Positions 18,312 to 28,446 of a stretch of 64,000 nucleotides of DNA are shown here, one piece after another; the first letter of the stretch is position 1; the number at the start of each line of letters is the position of its first letter. Under the pieces are notes generated by a model. That model was given only the letters and a program-made list of their open reading frames with translations. It did no database searches and had not been told where the DNA came from. The position numbers and the translations under genes were made by a program. Source of the stretch: Elioraea tepidiphila DSM 17972 (lineage in GTDB: Bacteria; Pseudomonadota; Alphaproteobacteria; Acetobacterales; Acetobacteraceae); contig NZ_KB899919.1 in NCBI RefSeq assembly GCF_000378465.1, positions 84,131 through 148,130 of the forward strand. Direction: 5' to 3'.

Positions 18312-20044
18312 GCGGCGGCGGCCTTGCGCAGTGCGGCGGTCGCGGCGGCATCCACGCTGCCGTCGGCGGTCACGACCACGGCGTAATCCCGCCGCGCGGC
18401 CTCCGCCGAGACGTAACCGAGCCGCACGTCGCGGGCGACGCGCGCGGGATCGCGCGCGTGGGGATCGCCCCAGCCGCCGCCGCCTGGCGTCTCCAGCCGC
18501 AGGCGCGCACCCTCGCCGAGCCGAACGCCGAACACCTTCGAGACCATCGGCGGCTGCTCCCAGCCGGCCTCGGTCTCGTAGCCGAACCGGTTCGGCGCGG
18601 CATCACCGCCGCCGTTCACGCCGAAGGGCGGGAATCGGCCGCGCTCGCCGAGCAGGAACGCCTCGGCGCCGCGCGCATCATCCACCGCGATCTCGTAGAT
18701 CGCGCCCAAGCCGCCGCGATGCAGCCCCGGCCCGCCGCTGTCGGGACGCAGCGCCCATTGCGTGAAGCGTACCGGGTACGCAGCTTCCAGGATCTCCAGC
18801 GGCGGGATCGTCGCGGTGCTGATCGGGTTGTTGCCGTGGTTCAGCCCGTCGGTCTCCGGGTTGCCGCCGAGGCCACCGCCGAAGAAGCAGAACATCACCC
18901 AGCGCGTGGCCGCCTCGCGCCAGCCGCTGATCGAGAGCGCGTTGATGGTCGCGAACGGACCGGCCGTCGCGCGCTCGGGCGCTGCCTGGCCGAAGGCGCG
19001 GAACACGGTGTCGATCACGCGCAGGATCGTCTCGGTATAGCCCGCCACCGGCTTGGGCGCGTTCGCCGCCAGGATCGAGCCCTCGGGCACGACGAAACGG
19101 ATCGGCGCGAGGCAGCCGCCATTCGCCGGCACCTCGGGGAACAGATGCTTCAGCGCGACATAGCAGCAGGCGATCGTGGTGGCGCGGCTGATGTTCAACG
19201 GCCCCGCGCAGGCTGGTGCAGAGCCGGTGAAGTCGAGTGTCATCGCCTCGCCCGCGACCGTCATGGCGAGGTGGATCGGCAGCGGCGTATCGGTGATGCC
19301 GTCATTGTCGAGAAAGTCCTCGGCGACGTAGCGACCATCGGGCAGGCGCGCGAGTTCGCTCCGCATCAGCGCCTCGGCGCGCGCGGTCAGCGCCGCCAGC
19401 GCCTCCGCGACCATGTCCTCGCCGGTCTCGTCGAGCAGCGCATGCAGGCGCCGCTCGCCGAGGTCGAGCGCGTTGATCTGGCCGTTCAGGTCGCCCCAGT
19501 TGGAGAGCGGCACGCGCGTGTTGGCCTGCAGGATCGCGACGATCGCCGGATCGACCACGCCATCCCGCATCAGCCGCACGGGCGGGATGCGTACGCCCTC
19601 CTGATGCGCATCCGTCGCGCGCGGGTTGTAGCCGCCGGGCACATTGCCGCCGATGTCAAGCCAGTGCCCCACGGAAGCGATCCAGCAGAACAGGCGCCCC
19701 CCTCGGAACACCGGCCGCACCAGGCGGAAGTCGTTCAGATGCGTCCCGCCGTCATAGGGGTCGTTGAAAATCCAGGTCTCGCCTGGCTTGGCGCCACCCT
19801 CCTTTGCCACCGCCGCGATCACCGCGCGCACGGCAAAGGCGGTGGCGCCGACAAAGATCGGCAACCCGGCACTGCCCTGCACCAGCGTCTCGCCCGTCTC
19901 GGCGTGGTAGAGGCCGTGCGAAAGGTCGCGCGCCTCGGCGATGATCGGGTTGAAGGCCGAGCGCGCCAGGGTCGCGTCCATCTCGTCGGCGATCTGCTCC
20001 AGCCGTCCCTTGAGCACCGCGAGCGTGACGGGGTCGAGGCTCAT
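18308..20044 (-). CDS. Hydantoinase/oxoprolinase family protein, B subunit
   Basis: A 578-residue HyuB-type subunit. The start MSLDPVTLAVLKGRLEQIAD and the metal/active-site region IFNDPYDGGTHLNDFRLVRP are characteristic. The ATG at 20044 overlaps the stop of the PEP-mutase-family gene by four bases. The open frame continuing upstream is shadow. It forms the heteromeric enzyme with the adjacent A subunit. Confidence 0.9.
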   Translation of the reverse strand: MSLDPVTLAVLKGRLEQIADEMDATLARSAFNPIIAEARDLSHGLYHAETGETLVQGSAGLPIFVGATAFAVRAVIAAVAKEGGAKPGETWIFNDPYDGGTHLNDFRLVRPVFRGGRLFCWIASVGHWLDIGGNVPGGYNPRATDAHQEGVRIPPVRLMRDGVVDPAIVAILQANTRVPLSNWGDLNGQINALDLGERRLHALLDETGEDMVAEALAALTARAEALMRSELARLPDGRYVAEDFLDNDGITDTPLPIHLAMTVAGEAMTLDFTGSAPACAGPLNISRATTIACCYVALKHLFPEVPANGGCLAPIRFVVPEGSILAANAPKPVAGYTETILRVIDTVFRAFGQAAPERATAGPFATINALSISGWREAATRWVMFCFFGGGLGGNPETDGLNHGNNPISTATIPPLEILEAAYPVRFTQWALRPDSGGPGLHRGGLGAIYEIAVDDARGAEAFLLGERGRFPPFGVNGGGDAAPNRFGYETEAGWEQPPMVSKVFGVRLGEGARLRLETPGGGGWGDPHARDPARVARDVRLGYVSAEAARRDYAVVVTADGSVDAAATAALRKAAAA

Positions 20045-20904
20045 GCGTCGTAGCGCTTGCCGAGTGCCAGCATCTCTGGCGTACCGATCAGCTCGTTCAG
20101 CCCTGTGAGGTCGAGCATGCGGTCGCGGAACGGCTCGGTCGTGCGGGCGCTTGCGAGCGAGGCGTAGTAGTCGCGCGCGGTCCGGGCGAGCGCGCGCACG
20201 ATGCCGCCGGGGAAGATGACGATGCGGAAGCCGATCGCCTCCAGCTCGGGGGCGGACAGCACCGGTGTCTTGCCGCCCTCGACCATGTTGGCGAGCAGCG
20301 GCCGCGTCCCGCCCAGGGCGGCGGTGACGCGCGCGAGATCCTCCCGCGTGCGCGGCGCCTCGACGAACAGCGCATCCGCCCCCGCCTCGGCATAGGCATG
20401 GGCCCGCTCTACGGCCGCCTCCAGCCCCTCGATCGCCACCGCATCGGTGCGCGCGAGGATCAGCGTGTCGGCACTCCGGCGCGCATCGACCGCGGCGCGG
20501 ATCTTGCCCACCATCTCGGCGGCGGGAACCACGCCTTTGCCGTCGAGATGGCCACAACGCTTGGGAAACGTCTGGTCCTCAAGCTGGATCATGGTGGCGC
20601 CCGCACGCTCGAAGGCGCGCACCGTGCGCTGCACATTCAGCGCGTTGCCGTAGCCGGTGTCGGCATCGACGATCAGCGGTGTCGCCACCCGATCGGCAAT
20701 GCGCGTCACATGATCCGCCACCTCGCTCATCGACACGAGCCCGATATCGGGTCGGCCGAGCCGCGTATAGGCGATTGCCGCACCCGAGACATAGAGCGCC
20801 TCGAACCCGGCATCGGCAGCGATCGCCGCGGTGAACGCATCGCACACGCCGGGGGCGAGCACGATGCGCGGTTTGGCCAGACGCTCTCTCAGTCCCATCG
20901 TCAT
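20041..20904 (-). CDS. Isocitrate lyase/PEP mutase family protein
   Basis: A 287-residue TIM-barrel enzyme resembling methylisocitrate lyase, carboxyphosphonoenolpyruvate mutase and oxaloacetate decarboxylase. The Mg-binding stretch is VDADTGYGNALNVQRTV, and the active-site loop KRCGHLDGKG matches the family KKCGH signature with its catalytic Cys. It is coupled on both sides by four-base overlaps (MmgE/PrpD upstream, HyuB downstream). Beside MmgE/PrpD, a 2-methylisocitrate-like lyase role is attractive, but a methylcitrate synthase is missing. Confidence 0.85.
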   Translation of the reverse strand: MTMGLRERLAKPRIVLAPGVCDAFTAAIAADAGFEALYVSGAAIAYTRLGRPDIGLVSMSEVADHVTRIADRVATPLIVDADTGYGNALNVQRTVRAFERAGATMIQLEDQTFPKRCGHLDGKGVVPAAEMVGKIRAAVDARRSADTLILARTDAVAIEGLEAAVERAHAYAEAGADALFVEAPRTREDLARVTAALGGTRPLLANMVEGGKTPVLSAPELEAIGFRIVIFPGGIVRALARTARDYYASLASARTTEPFRDRMLDLTGLNELIGTPEMLALGKRYDA

Positions 20905-22286
20905 CCTGCCAGCAACGCCGTCAACGCGCGCACATCCCGCATCGTGTCGATCGTTTCGACCGCCCGGCGGACCACCGCCGCGCCATCCGTGCCCCAGGTG
21001 GGGGCGGCGAGCTCAGTGAACTTCGCGACGACCTCTTCCGGCGGATAGGGCGCCTCGGTGTCGCCGCGGTTCGTGGTCACTTCGCGCTGCACGCGCCGTC
21101 CGTCGCGCAAGGCGAGCGTGACGCGCGCCGGGCGGAGGGCAGGCAGGGCAGCGGTGAAGGCCTCGTCCTCGCGCACCGTGACGCGCGCCGCAAGCGCCCG
21201 CGTCGCCGCATCCAGGCGCGCTGGATCCCGGAACGATGCAACCGCGGTATTGCCGTTGACGATCAGCGTGGCGAGCGCAAAGGGCAGCGAGAACTTCGCC
21301 GCCAGCATGTTGCGGGGCGCGGGATCGTCGAGCTGCGCGGCCCAGACATAAGTGTCCACCTCCAGCGCGGCGACGTCATCCGGCGCGACCGGGCCCGTCT
21401 CGGCGAGGATCGCGCCGAGCGCATCGAGCGCGCCGTGGGTGTAGCGGCAGGCGGCGTGGCGCTTGAAGTAGTTGCGTGCGATCTCCCAGCGCGAGCCCAG
21501 CTCGTGCGTCATCTCATGGGGACGGAAATCGTCCGCCGAAACGGTGCCGAACACCGTCGCGACGCCATCCGGCTCGCCGACGAAGCCCGCACCGACCAGT
21601 TCGACCGCGGTCAGCCCGAGCTCGTTCGCAACGCCGGCGTAGGTGTTCCGCACGGTGCCCCCTTGCAGCATGGTGCGCCGGCTGGTCGCGAGCCCGAGCG
21701 TCGAGGCGACGTTGATCGTTTCACGCATCGTCGCCGCGTCCACGCCGGCGAGCGACGCCACCGCGACCGCCGCACCGACGGTGCCCCAGGTGCCGTGCGG
21801 GTGCATGGTCACGCGCAGCGTCGAGGCGATGCCGATGCGGGCACCGATCTCGTAGCCGAGCACCAGCGCGCGGATGAGGTCGCGCCCCGAGGCGCCGCGC
21901 CGGTCGGCGGCGGCGAGGGCAGCCGGCACGACATGGATCGCCGGATGGCCGCGGCAGTACTGGTTGCCCTCGTCGAGCTCCAGCATGGTGCCGGCGGTGC
22001 CATTCAGGAACGCAGCGACCGGCAGCGGCAGCCGCGTGCGCCCACCGATCACGGCGGTGGTCACGCCGCCCGTGCCGTGCAAGTCGGCCATGCGGCACGT
22101 GAGCGCGACCATCTCCGGCTCCTGCGCGCCGGCGGCGATCGCGCCGATCGTGTCGAGCAGAACGAGCCGCGCATGTGCCGCCACCGAAGCGGGGATGTCC
22201 TGGAAGCGCAGCCCGGCGGCGAAGCGCGACCACCGGTCGAGCCAGGCATCGTCCACGGTGAGTTGGCTGGCGCGGATCACGTTCAT
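20901..22286 (-). CDS. MmgE/PrpD family protein
   Basis: A 461-residue protein of the 2-methylcitrate dehydratase/cis-aconitate decarboxylase superfamily, cytoplasmic. The N-terminal helical domain (LVLLDTIGAIAAGAQEPEM) and the LDEGNQYCRGHPAIHVVPAAL segment with conserved Asp and His residues are visible. It is the first gene of the catabolic run 22286-14282, six bases after the livF stop, so the importer and the enzymes probably share a transcript. The true substrate may differ from 2-methylcitrate. Confidence 0.87.
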   Translation of the reverse strand: MNVIRASQLTVDDAWLDRWSRFAAGLRFQDIPASVAAHARLVLLDTIGAIAAGAQEPEMVALTCRMADLHGTGGVTTAVIGGRTRLPLPVAAFLNGTAGTMLELDEGNQYCRGHPAIHVVPAALAAADRRGASGRDLIRALVLGYEIGARIGIASTLRVTMHPHGTWGTVGAAVAVASLAGVDAATMRETINVASTLGLATSRRTMLQGGTVRNTYAGVANELGLTAVELVGAGFVGEPDGVATVFGTVSADDFRPHEMTHELGSRWEIARNYFKRHAACRYTHGALDALGAILAETGPVAPDDVAALEVDTYVWAAQLDDPAPRNMLAAKFSLPFALATLIVNGNTAVASFRDPARLDAATRALAARVTVREDEAFTAALPALRPARVTLALRDGRRVQREVTTNRGDTEAPYPPEEVVAKFTELAAPTWGTDGAAVVRRAVETIDTMRDVRALTALLAG

Positions 22287-22292
22287 CGTTGT

Positions 22293-22994
<702 letters not shown>

Positions 22995-22998
22995 CGGC

Positions 22999-23751
22999 TC
23001 AGCCACCGCCCTGCACCCGCAGCATGCGCTCGGCCGCGCCGTGGCCGAGATAGGCTTCCACCACCCTCGGGTTGCGCGCAACCTCCGCCGGCGTGCCCTC
23101 GGCGATCAGCTTCCCCTGCGCGATCACATGCACACGGTCGCACAGGTTCATCACCGCCTGCATCACATGCTCGACGATCAGGATCGTGATGCCATCGTCG
23201 CGGATGCGGCGGATCACCGGGATCATGTCGCGGATCTCGGAGGGGTTGAGGCCCGCGAGCACCTCGTCGAGCAGCAGCAGCGTCGGTTCGGTCGCGAGCG
23301 CGCGGGCGAGTTCCAGCCGCTTGCGTCCCGCGACGGTCAGGGCGCCGGCCTGCTGGTCGAGCATCCGCGTGAGCCCGACGCGCTCGGCCACTGCACCAGC
23401 GGCAGCGAGCGCCTCCTCGCGCGCGGCATGGCGGAGATAGGCGCCGACCGCGATGTTCTCGCGCACGGACAGTCCGGCGAAGGGTTGGACCACCTGGAAA
23501 GTGCGCGCGATGCCGCGCTCGGCGCGCACATGCACGGAGAGATCGGTGATGTCGTCGCCGCGATAGCGCACGCGGCCGGCCGTGGGCGCGAGGAAGCCGG
23601 AGATCACCGCGAACAGCGTGGTCTTGCCCGCGCCGTTCGGACCGATCAGGCCGGTGATCGCGCCCTCGGGAACGGCCATCGACGCATCGTCCACCGCGGT
23701 CAGCCCGCCGAAGCGCATGGTGACGCGCTCGACCTCCAGCAGCGCGCTCAT
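22999..23751 (-). CDS. livG: Branched-chain amino-acid-type ABC transporter ATP-binding protein, LivG
   Basis: A 250-residue ATPase with Walker A GPNGAGKTT (about 37-45), the LivG-typical RGIARTFQVVQPF segment and Walker B LLLLDEVLAGLNP. The start at 23751 overlaps the livM stop (ATGA). The upstream open frame is part of the shadow of livM. It works with LivF on the LivH/LivM permease. Confidence 0.9.
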   Translation of the reverse strand: MSALLEVERVTMRFGGLTAVDDASMAVPEGAITGLIGPNGAGKTTLFAVISGFLAPTAGRVRYRGDDITDLSVHVRAERGIARTFQVVQPFAGLSVRENIAVGAYLRHAAREEALAAAGAVAERVGLTRMLDQQAGALTVAGRKRLELARALATEPTLLLLDEVLAGLNPSEIRDMIPVIRRIRDDGITILIVEHVMQAVMNLCDRVHVIAQGKLIAEGTPAEVARNPRVVEAYLGHGAAERMLRVQGGG

Positions 23752-24719
23752 GCGGCGCGCACCCGCAGGCGCGGGAGGAGACCGAGGATGCCGCGCGGGG
23801 CGAAGCCGACGGTGATGATCAGCAGCACGCCGAACAGCACGAGATCCACACCAGGCAACGCGCCACCGGTGAGCGTGGCGATCCAGGTCTTGGTAAGCTC
23901 GCCGATGCCGTGCAGCACGAAGGCGCCGAGCACCGGGCCGAACACGGTGCCGAGGCCGCCGATGATCGGCGCGAGCAGGGCCTCCACGGAAATCCACGGC
24001 CCATAGGCGATCATCGCGTCGAGATAGAGGAATTTCTGCGCATAGAGGCAGCCGGCGGCGGCCGTGATCGCGCCCGAGAGGGTGATCGCGGCGATCTTGA
24101 CGCGCAGCACATCGACGCCGAGCGCGCGCGCGGCATCCTCATTCTCGCGCACCGCCACCAGCCGCGCGCCGAACCGCCCACGCTCCAGCGCGCGCACCAG
24201 CAGCATCACCGCGCCGAGAAACAGCAGCGTCAGCCAATGGAACGCCGCACGGTCGGCGAACTGGAAGTTCAGCGGATCGACATTCAGCCGGATCAGGATG
24301 CCGGCCGCACCGCCCGTCACCGGCAGCACATTGGCGACGATGCGGAACACCTCGGCGAAGGCGAGCGTGACGAGCGCGAAATAGGAGCCGCGCAGCCGCG
24401 CCCGGAAGGCGAGGGTGCCGATCACCGCGCCGACCAGCGCGCCGAGCCCGATCGCGATCGGCAGCGCAAGCCAGGGGTTGAGGCCGAGCCGCTCCTGCAG
24501 GATCGCGATCGCGTAGGCGCCGGTGCCGAAGAAGCTGGCATGGCCGAAGCTGAACTGCCCGCCATAGCCGCCGAGCAGGTTCCAGCCCTGACCCGCGAGT
24601 GCGACGATCAGGGTGAAGATCAGGAAGTTCTGCATCGTGCCGGAAGTGAAGACGACCGGCAGCACGGCGAGGACGGCGAGCACCGCGAGGATCGCGGCGT
24701 AGGGGCGGAGCGCGCTCAT
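23748..24719 (-). CDS. livM: Branched-chain amino-acid-type ABC transporter permease, LivM
   Basis: A 323-residue permease with eight or more hydrophobic segments. The LivM hallmark WNLLGGYGGQFSFGHASFFGTGAY is at about 48-71, and the coupling loop near RFGARLVAVRENEDAARALG follows. The ATG at 24719 overlaps the livH stop by four bases. Length is normal. It partners with LivH. Confidence 0.9.
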   Translation of the reverse strand: MSALRPYAAILAVLAVLAVLPVVFTSGTMQNFLIFTLIVALAGQGWNLLGGYGGQFSFGHASFFGTGAYAIAILQERLGLNPWLALPIAIGLGALVGAVIGTLAFRARLRGSYFALVTLAFAEVFRIVANVLPVTGGAAGILIRLNVDPLNFQFADRAAFHWLTLLFLGAVMLLVRALERGRFGARLVAVRENEDAARALGVDVLRVKIAAITLSGAITAAAGCLYAQKFLYLDAMIAYGPWISVEALLAPIIGGLGTVFGPVLGAFVLHGIGELTKTWIATLTGGALPGVDLVLFGVLLIITVGFAPRGILGLLPRLRVRAA

Positions 24720-25588
24720 GCCTTCGCTCCGAACAGTCCGGTCGGGCGGATCAGCAGCACCAGGATGAAGATCAGGAAGATGCCGATCTGGCCCAGGCTC
24801 TCGCCCATGAACAGGCCCGACAGGCTCTCGACCACGCCGATGAACAGCCCGCCGAGCAGCGCGCCCGGGATCGAGCCCATGCCGCCGAGCACGACGATGG
24901 TGAAGGCGACGAGCACGAAGGCATTGCCGATGCGCGGGTTCACCAGGAAGGTCGGCATCAGCAGCGAGGCCGCGACCGCAAGGCACGCCGCGCCGAGGCC
25001 GAAGGTGACGGCGTAGATATGGCCGACATCGATGCCGACGAGCGCCGCCCCGGTCTTCTCCTTCGCCACCGCCCGGATCGCCTGGCCGGTTGTGCTGCGC
25101 GCGAGGAACAGCCACAGCAGCAGGGCCACCAGCAGGACGCCGAAGACCGCGATCACGCGCGGCAAGGAGAGGAACAGCGTGCCCACCTCGATGACCGAGA
25201 ACCCGTAAGGCACGTCGATCGAGCGCGTGTCGGAGCGGAACCAGGCCAGCAGCGCGTTCTCGATGATGATCGCGAGGCCGAGCGTGACCAGCAGGATGTT
25301 GCCGTCATCGCCGTGGCTCGCCGGCCCGATCACCAGCCGCTGCACGGCGTAGCCGAGCGCGAACAGGCCGGGCACGGTGACGATCATCGCGACATAGGGG
25401 TCGAGCCCGGCGGCACCGTGCAGGACATAGACCGCGAACATCGCCGCGGTCAGCGTCGCGCCATGGGCGAAGTTGATGATGTGCAACACGCCGTAGACCA
25501 GCGTCAGCCCGAGCGCGATCAGCGCATAGACCGAGCCGGTCATCAGCCCGTTCAGTACGGCGGTGAGCAGGATCTCGGGCGAATACAT
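24716..25588 (-). CDS. livH: Branched-chain amino-acid-type ABC transporter permease, LivH
   Basis: A 290-residue permease. It has the family start LLTAVLNGLMTGSVYALIALGLTLVYGVLHIINFAHG (segments at 6-22 and on) and the loop GQAIRAVAKEKTGAALVGID that contacts the ATPase. The ATG at 25588 has only a weak ribosome site and an adjacent GTG. It follows the binding-protein gene after 61 bases, a gap with an inverted GC-rich repeat (GGGCGGGGCG near 25615). Confidence 0.9.
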   Translation of the reverse strand: MYSPEILLTAVLNGLMTGSVYALIALGLTLVYGVLHIINFAHGATLTAAMFAVYVLHGAAGLDPYVAMIVTVPGLFALGYAVQRLVIGPASHGDDGNILLVTLGLAIIIENALLAWFRSDTRSIDVPYGFSVIEVGTLFLSLPRVIAVFGVLLVALLLWLFLARSTTGQAIRAVAKEKTGAALVGIDVGHIYAVTFGLGAACLAVAASLLMPTFLVNPRIGNAFVLVAFTIVVLGGMGSIPGALLGGLFIGVVESLSGLFMGESLGQIGIFLIFILVLLIRPTGLFGAKA

Positions 25589-25649
25589 CACGCGCCGTGC
25601 AGGGGATTCGGAGGGCGGGCGGGGCGTCTGCCCCGCCCGTTGCGCACCG

Positions 25650-26861
25650 TCAGGCCGCCGGGAACACCGGCTGGGCGTCGGCAAACTCGCGCGGGAAGAT
25701 CAGCTTGATGTCGCCGCCCTGCACCTGCGTGTTCACCGGCCGCGCCCCCATGTTCTGGCCGTTCTCGAACTTGGTCGGGCCATAGGGCATGATGTGGTCG
25801 GCGAAGGTCGAGGCAGCGAGCGCCTCGATGATCTTCACGCGGTCGGTCGAGCCCGCGCGCTCGATCGCGTCGGCGAGCAGCCGGACGCAGGAGTAGTTCA
25901 GCGGAATGTTGTAGAGCCAGAACCGGCCCGTAGCCTCGGCGGCAGCACGCACCTCGGCGGTCTTTGGCTTGCGTGGATCGGCCCAGTGGTTGCAGTCCAT
26001 GATGTGGTTGGCGGCGTCCGGGAACTCGCGCACGAAGCGGAAGTTCGAGGCCGCACCGTTCAGCACCGCGTAGATGCCGACCTTCGGACGGATGCGCTGC
26101 TGCTGCATGGTGCGCGCGAGGAGGACGAACTCGCCGTAGTAGGACGAGGGGATGATCAGGTCGGGCTGGAGGGCGCGGATGCGGAGCGCCACGTTCGACA
26201 TGTCGCGCGAGGGCGTGGGATGCGCGATCGTCTCGAGCACGCGGAAGCCGCGCTCGGGCAGCTGGGTGTTGAGCAGCCGCGCCATGCCGGAGCCGAACAG
26301 CCCGTCCTCGTGCACGATCACGGCGGTCTGCGCGGGCTTGCCGGCGGCCTCGTTGATCGCGACCAGGTTGTCCAGCGCGGTGCGCGTCACCGTGCCGAAG
26401 CCCGGCGCGAAACGGAAGGTGTTCTTGAGCCCGCGCGTGACGATCTGGTCGGACACGCCGACATCGACGATGTAGGGGATGTCGTAGCGCGATGCCGCCT
26501 GGGTGGTGGCGAGGCAGATGGGCGAGGCGAAGCGGCCGACGATCGCCGCCACCCCTTCGCCCTGCATGCGCTCGACCTCGGCCACGCCGCCCTCGGGCGT
26601 CGAGCGGGCGTCGCCGAACACCATCTGGATCTGTGCGCCGCCGAGCGCCTTGATGCCGCCCGTCCGGTTGATCTCGTTGATGGCGATCTCGGCGCCGAGC
26701 CGTCCGTGCTCGCCGTCCTGGGCGAGCGCGCCGGTGACGGGCTGGATGATGCCGATCTTCACAGCCGCCGGTTGCGCGCGCACATGGGGCGCGGCGAGCG
26801 GCAGGGCGGCGCTGGCGGCAAGCAGGCTGCGGCGGCGGATGCCGGGGGCGGTCTTTGTCAT
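25650..26861 (-). CDS. ABC transporter substrate-binding protein, branched-chain amino acid/amide family
   Basis: A 403-residue periplasmic LivJ-like receptor with a twin-arginine-type leader (RRRSLLAASAALPLAAP) ending near VRAQ. The mature part begins VKIGIIQPVTGALAQDGEHG, the standard type I fold start. The ATG at 26861 has GGGAGAGG upstream. The long frame further upstream covers the next transporter and is not used. It heads the livHMGF operon. Ligand unknown. Confidence 0.9.
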   Translation of the reverse strand: MTKTAPGIRRRSLLAASAALPLAAPHVRAQPAAVKIGIIQPVTGALAQDGEHGRLGAEIAINEINRTGGIKALGGAQIQMVFGDARSTPEGGVAEVERMQGEGVAAIVGRFASPICLATTQAASRYDIPYIVDVGVSDQIVTRGLKNTFRFAPGFGTVTRTALDNLVAINEAAGKPAQTAVIVHEDGLFGSGMARLLNTQLPERGFRVLETIAHPTPSRDMSNVALRIRALQPDLIIPSSYYGEFVLLARTMQQQRIRPKVGIYAVLNGAASNFRFVREFPDAANHIMDCNHWADPRKPKTAEVRAAAEATGRFWLYNIPLNYSCVRLLADAIERAGSTDRVKIIEALAASTFADHIMPYGPTKFENGQNMGARPVNTQVQGGDIKLIFPREFADAQPVFPAA

Positions 26862-26929
26862 GTCTTGGGCCTCTCCCAGATGAGCCATGGCGTATTTATG
26901 CCGCGCCGGGCCAGCCGGGAACCCCCCCC

Positions 26930-27694
26930 TCAGGCACGGATGGTGCGGCGGTGCAGGGCGCGGTCGATCTTCAGCAGGATCGCGCTGACCGTGGCAGCGA
27001 ACACCGCGAGCAGGAAGGCGGCCGCCATGATGGTCGGCACGTCGTTCAAGCCGATCGCGTTGATCAGCACGAAACCGACGCCGCGCTGCGAGGCGAACAT
27101 CTCGCCGATCAGCACGCCGAGCAGCGTGAGCGCGAAGCCCACACGCTGGCCGGACACGATCTCGGGGAGCGCCGCCGGCAGCCAGACCGTGCGGAAGGCC
27201 TGCCACGGGGTGAGCCGCAGCGTGCGCGCGACCTTCAGATAGACGGGGCGGATCGTGCGCACGGCGTTGAGCGTGAAGATGGTGACGGGAATGATCCCGT
27301 GGATCGCGCCGAACGCGACCTTGGCGGGAAGCCCCAGCCCGAAGATCAGCAGGATCACCGGATAGAGCGTGATCTTCGGCAGGGCATAGAGCGCCACCAG
27401 GATCGGCTCGGCCACCTGGCCCGCGAGCCGGCGCACGCCGAGCCAGGTGCCGAGGCCCAGGCCGCCAAGCGCGGCCAGCAGCAGCGCATAGCCGAGCGCG
27501 GTCAGGCTCTCGGTGACGTGGCCGTGGAAGCGCCGGCTCTGGAGCAGTTCCTGGGCGCGGGCGAGCGTCTCGGCCGGGCCGGTCAGCGCCTCCTCGCCGG
27601 CCCAGCGCGAGAGCAGCCACCACAGCAGCACCAGCCCCGCGAGCAGGGCGAGGCTGTCGCCGTACCGCTTCCAGGCCGGCGCGCGCTCCGTCAT
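26930..27694 (-). CDS. ABC transporter permease, nitrate/sulfonate/taurine (SsuC/TauC) family
   Basis: A 254-residue permease with about six hydrophobic segments. The EAA-type loop is TLRLTPWQAFRTVWLPAALPE. It overlaps the other permease by four bases. The gene order binding protein, ATPase, permease, permease (30262 to 26930) makes this a full importer with two different permeases, whereas SsuC-type systems usually use a homodimer. Confidence 0.87.
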   Translation of the reverse strand: MTERAPAWKRYGDSLALLAGLVLLWWLLSRWAGEEALTGPAETLARAQELLQSRRFHGHVTESLTALGYALLLAALGGLGLGTWLGVRRLAGQVAEPILVALYALPKITLYPVILLIFGLGLPAKVAFGAIHGIIPVTIFTLNAVRTIRPVYLKVARTLRLTPWQAFRTVWLPAALPEIVSGQRVGFALTLLGVLIGEMFASQRGVGFVLINAIGLNDVPTIMAAAFLLAVFAATVSAILLKIDRALHRRTIRA

Positions 27695-28446
27695 CGCGCG
27701 AGGCCGCGGCGGCGCAGCATGCGCTGCTCGATCGTGTGCAGCACCATGTTCACCGCGGTGACGCTGACCAGGATGAACAGCATGAGCGCATACATCTTCG
27801 GCGTGTCGAAGTTGTTGTAGGCATAGGAGATCGCGAAGCCGAGCCCCGCACCGGAAAGGATGAACTCGGACGCGATCACGCCGATGAACGAGTAGGCGAC
27901 GGCGAGCTTGATGCCCGTGAACAGATAGGGTGTCGCGGCGGGAAACTTGATGATCAGCGCGATCGACACCGGGTCCATGCGGGAGAGCCGTGCCACCTTC
28001 AGCGCGACGCGCGGCACGCGGTCGAGCCCGTTCAGCGTGGCGATGATCATCGCGACCACGCCGAACAGGAAGCCGATCACGATGATCGGCAGGTCCGACA
28101 TGCCGAAGATCACGATCAGCAGCGGGTAGAAGACGAAGAACGGCACCGCGTAGTAGGTGGCGAGCAGCGGGTCGAGCGCGCGCCTGAGCCGCGGTGCGGC
28201 GTGGATCAGCAGACCGAGCACGAAGCCGCCGGCGACCGAGAGCACGAAGGCGGCGGCGACGTTCGACACCGTCTTGGTGATGTCGGGGACGATCTCGCCC
28301 GAGGCGATCAGCCCCCAGAGGGCCGCCGCCATCGCGGTTGGCGGAATGATGGTGTGCCGGCTGACCAACCCGGCCTGCGTGACGAGTTCCAGGGCCGCGA
28401 TCGCGCCGAGCACGATCGCGGTCCGGATCCAGCCCGCGCGCGTCAT
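27691..28446 (-). CDS. ABC transporter permease, nitrate/sulfonate/taurine family
   Basis: A 251-residue permease paralogous to its neighbour. The EAA-like loop is KVARLSRMDPVSIALIIKFP, and hydrophobic segments include FVLSVAGGFVLGLLIHA and FFVFYPLLIVIFGMS. The ATG at 28446 overlaps the ATPase stop (ATGA). The two permeases probably form a heterodimer. The substrate could be a sulfonate, pyrimidine precursor or similar small organic molecule. Confidence 0.87.
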   Translation of the reverse strand: MTRAGWIRTAIVLGAIAALELVTQAGLVSRHTIIPPTAMAAALWGLIASGEIVPDITKTVSNVAAAFVLSVAGGFVLGLLIHAAPRLRRALDPLLATYYAVPFFVFYPLLIVIFGMSDLPIIVIGFLFGVVAMIIATLNGLDRVPRVALKVARLSRMDPVSIALIIKFPAATPYLFTGIKLAVAYSFIGVIASEFILSGAGLGFAISYAYNNFDTPKMYALMLFILVSVTAVNMVLHTIEQRMLRRRGLAR

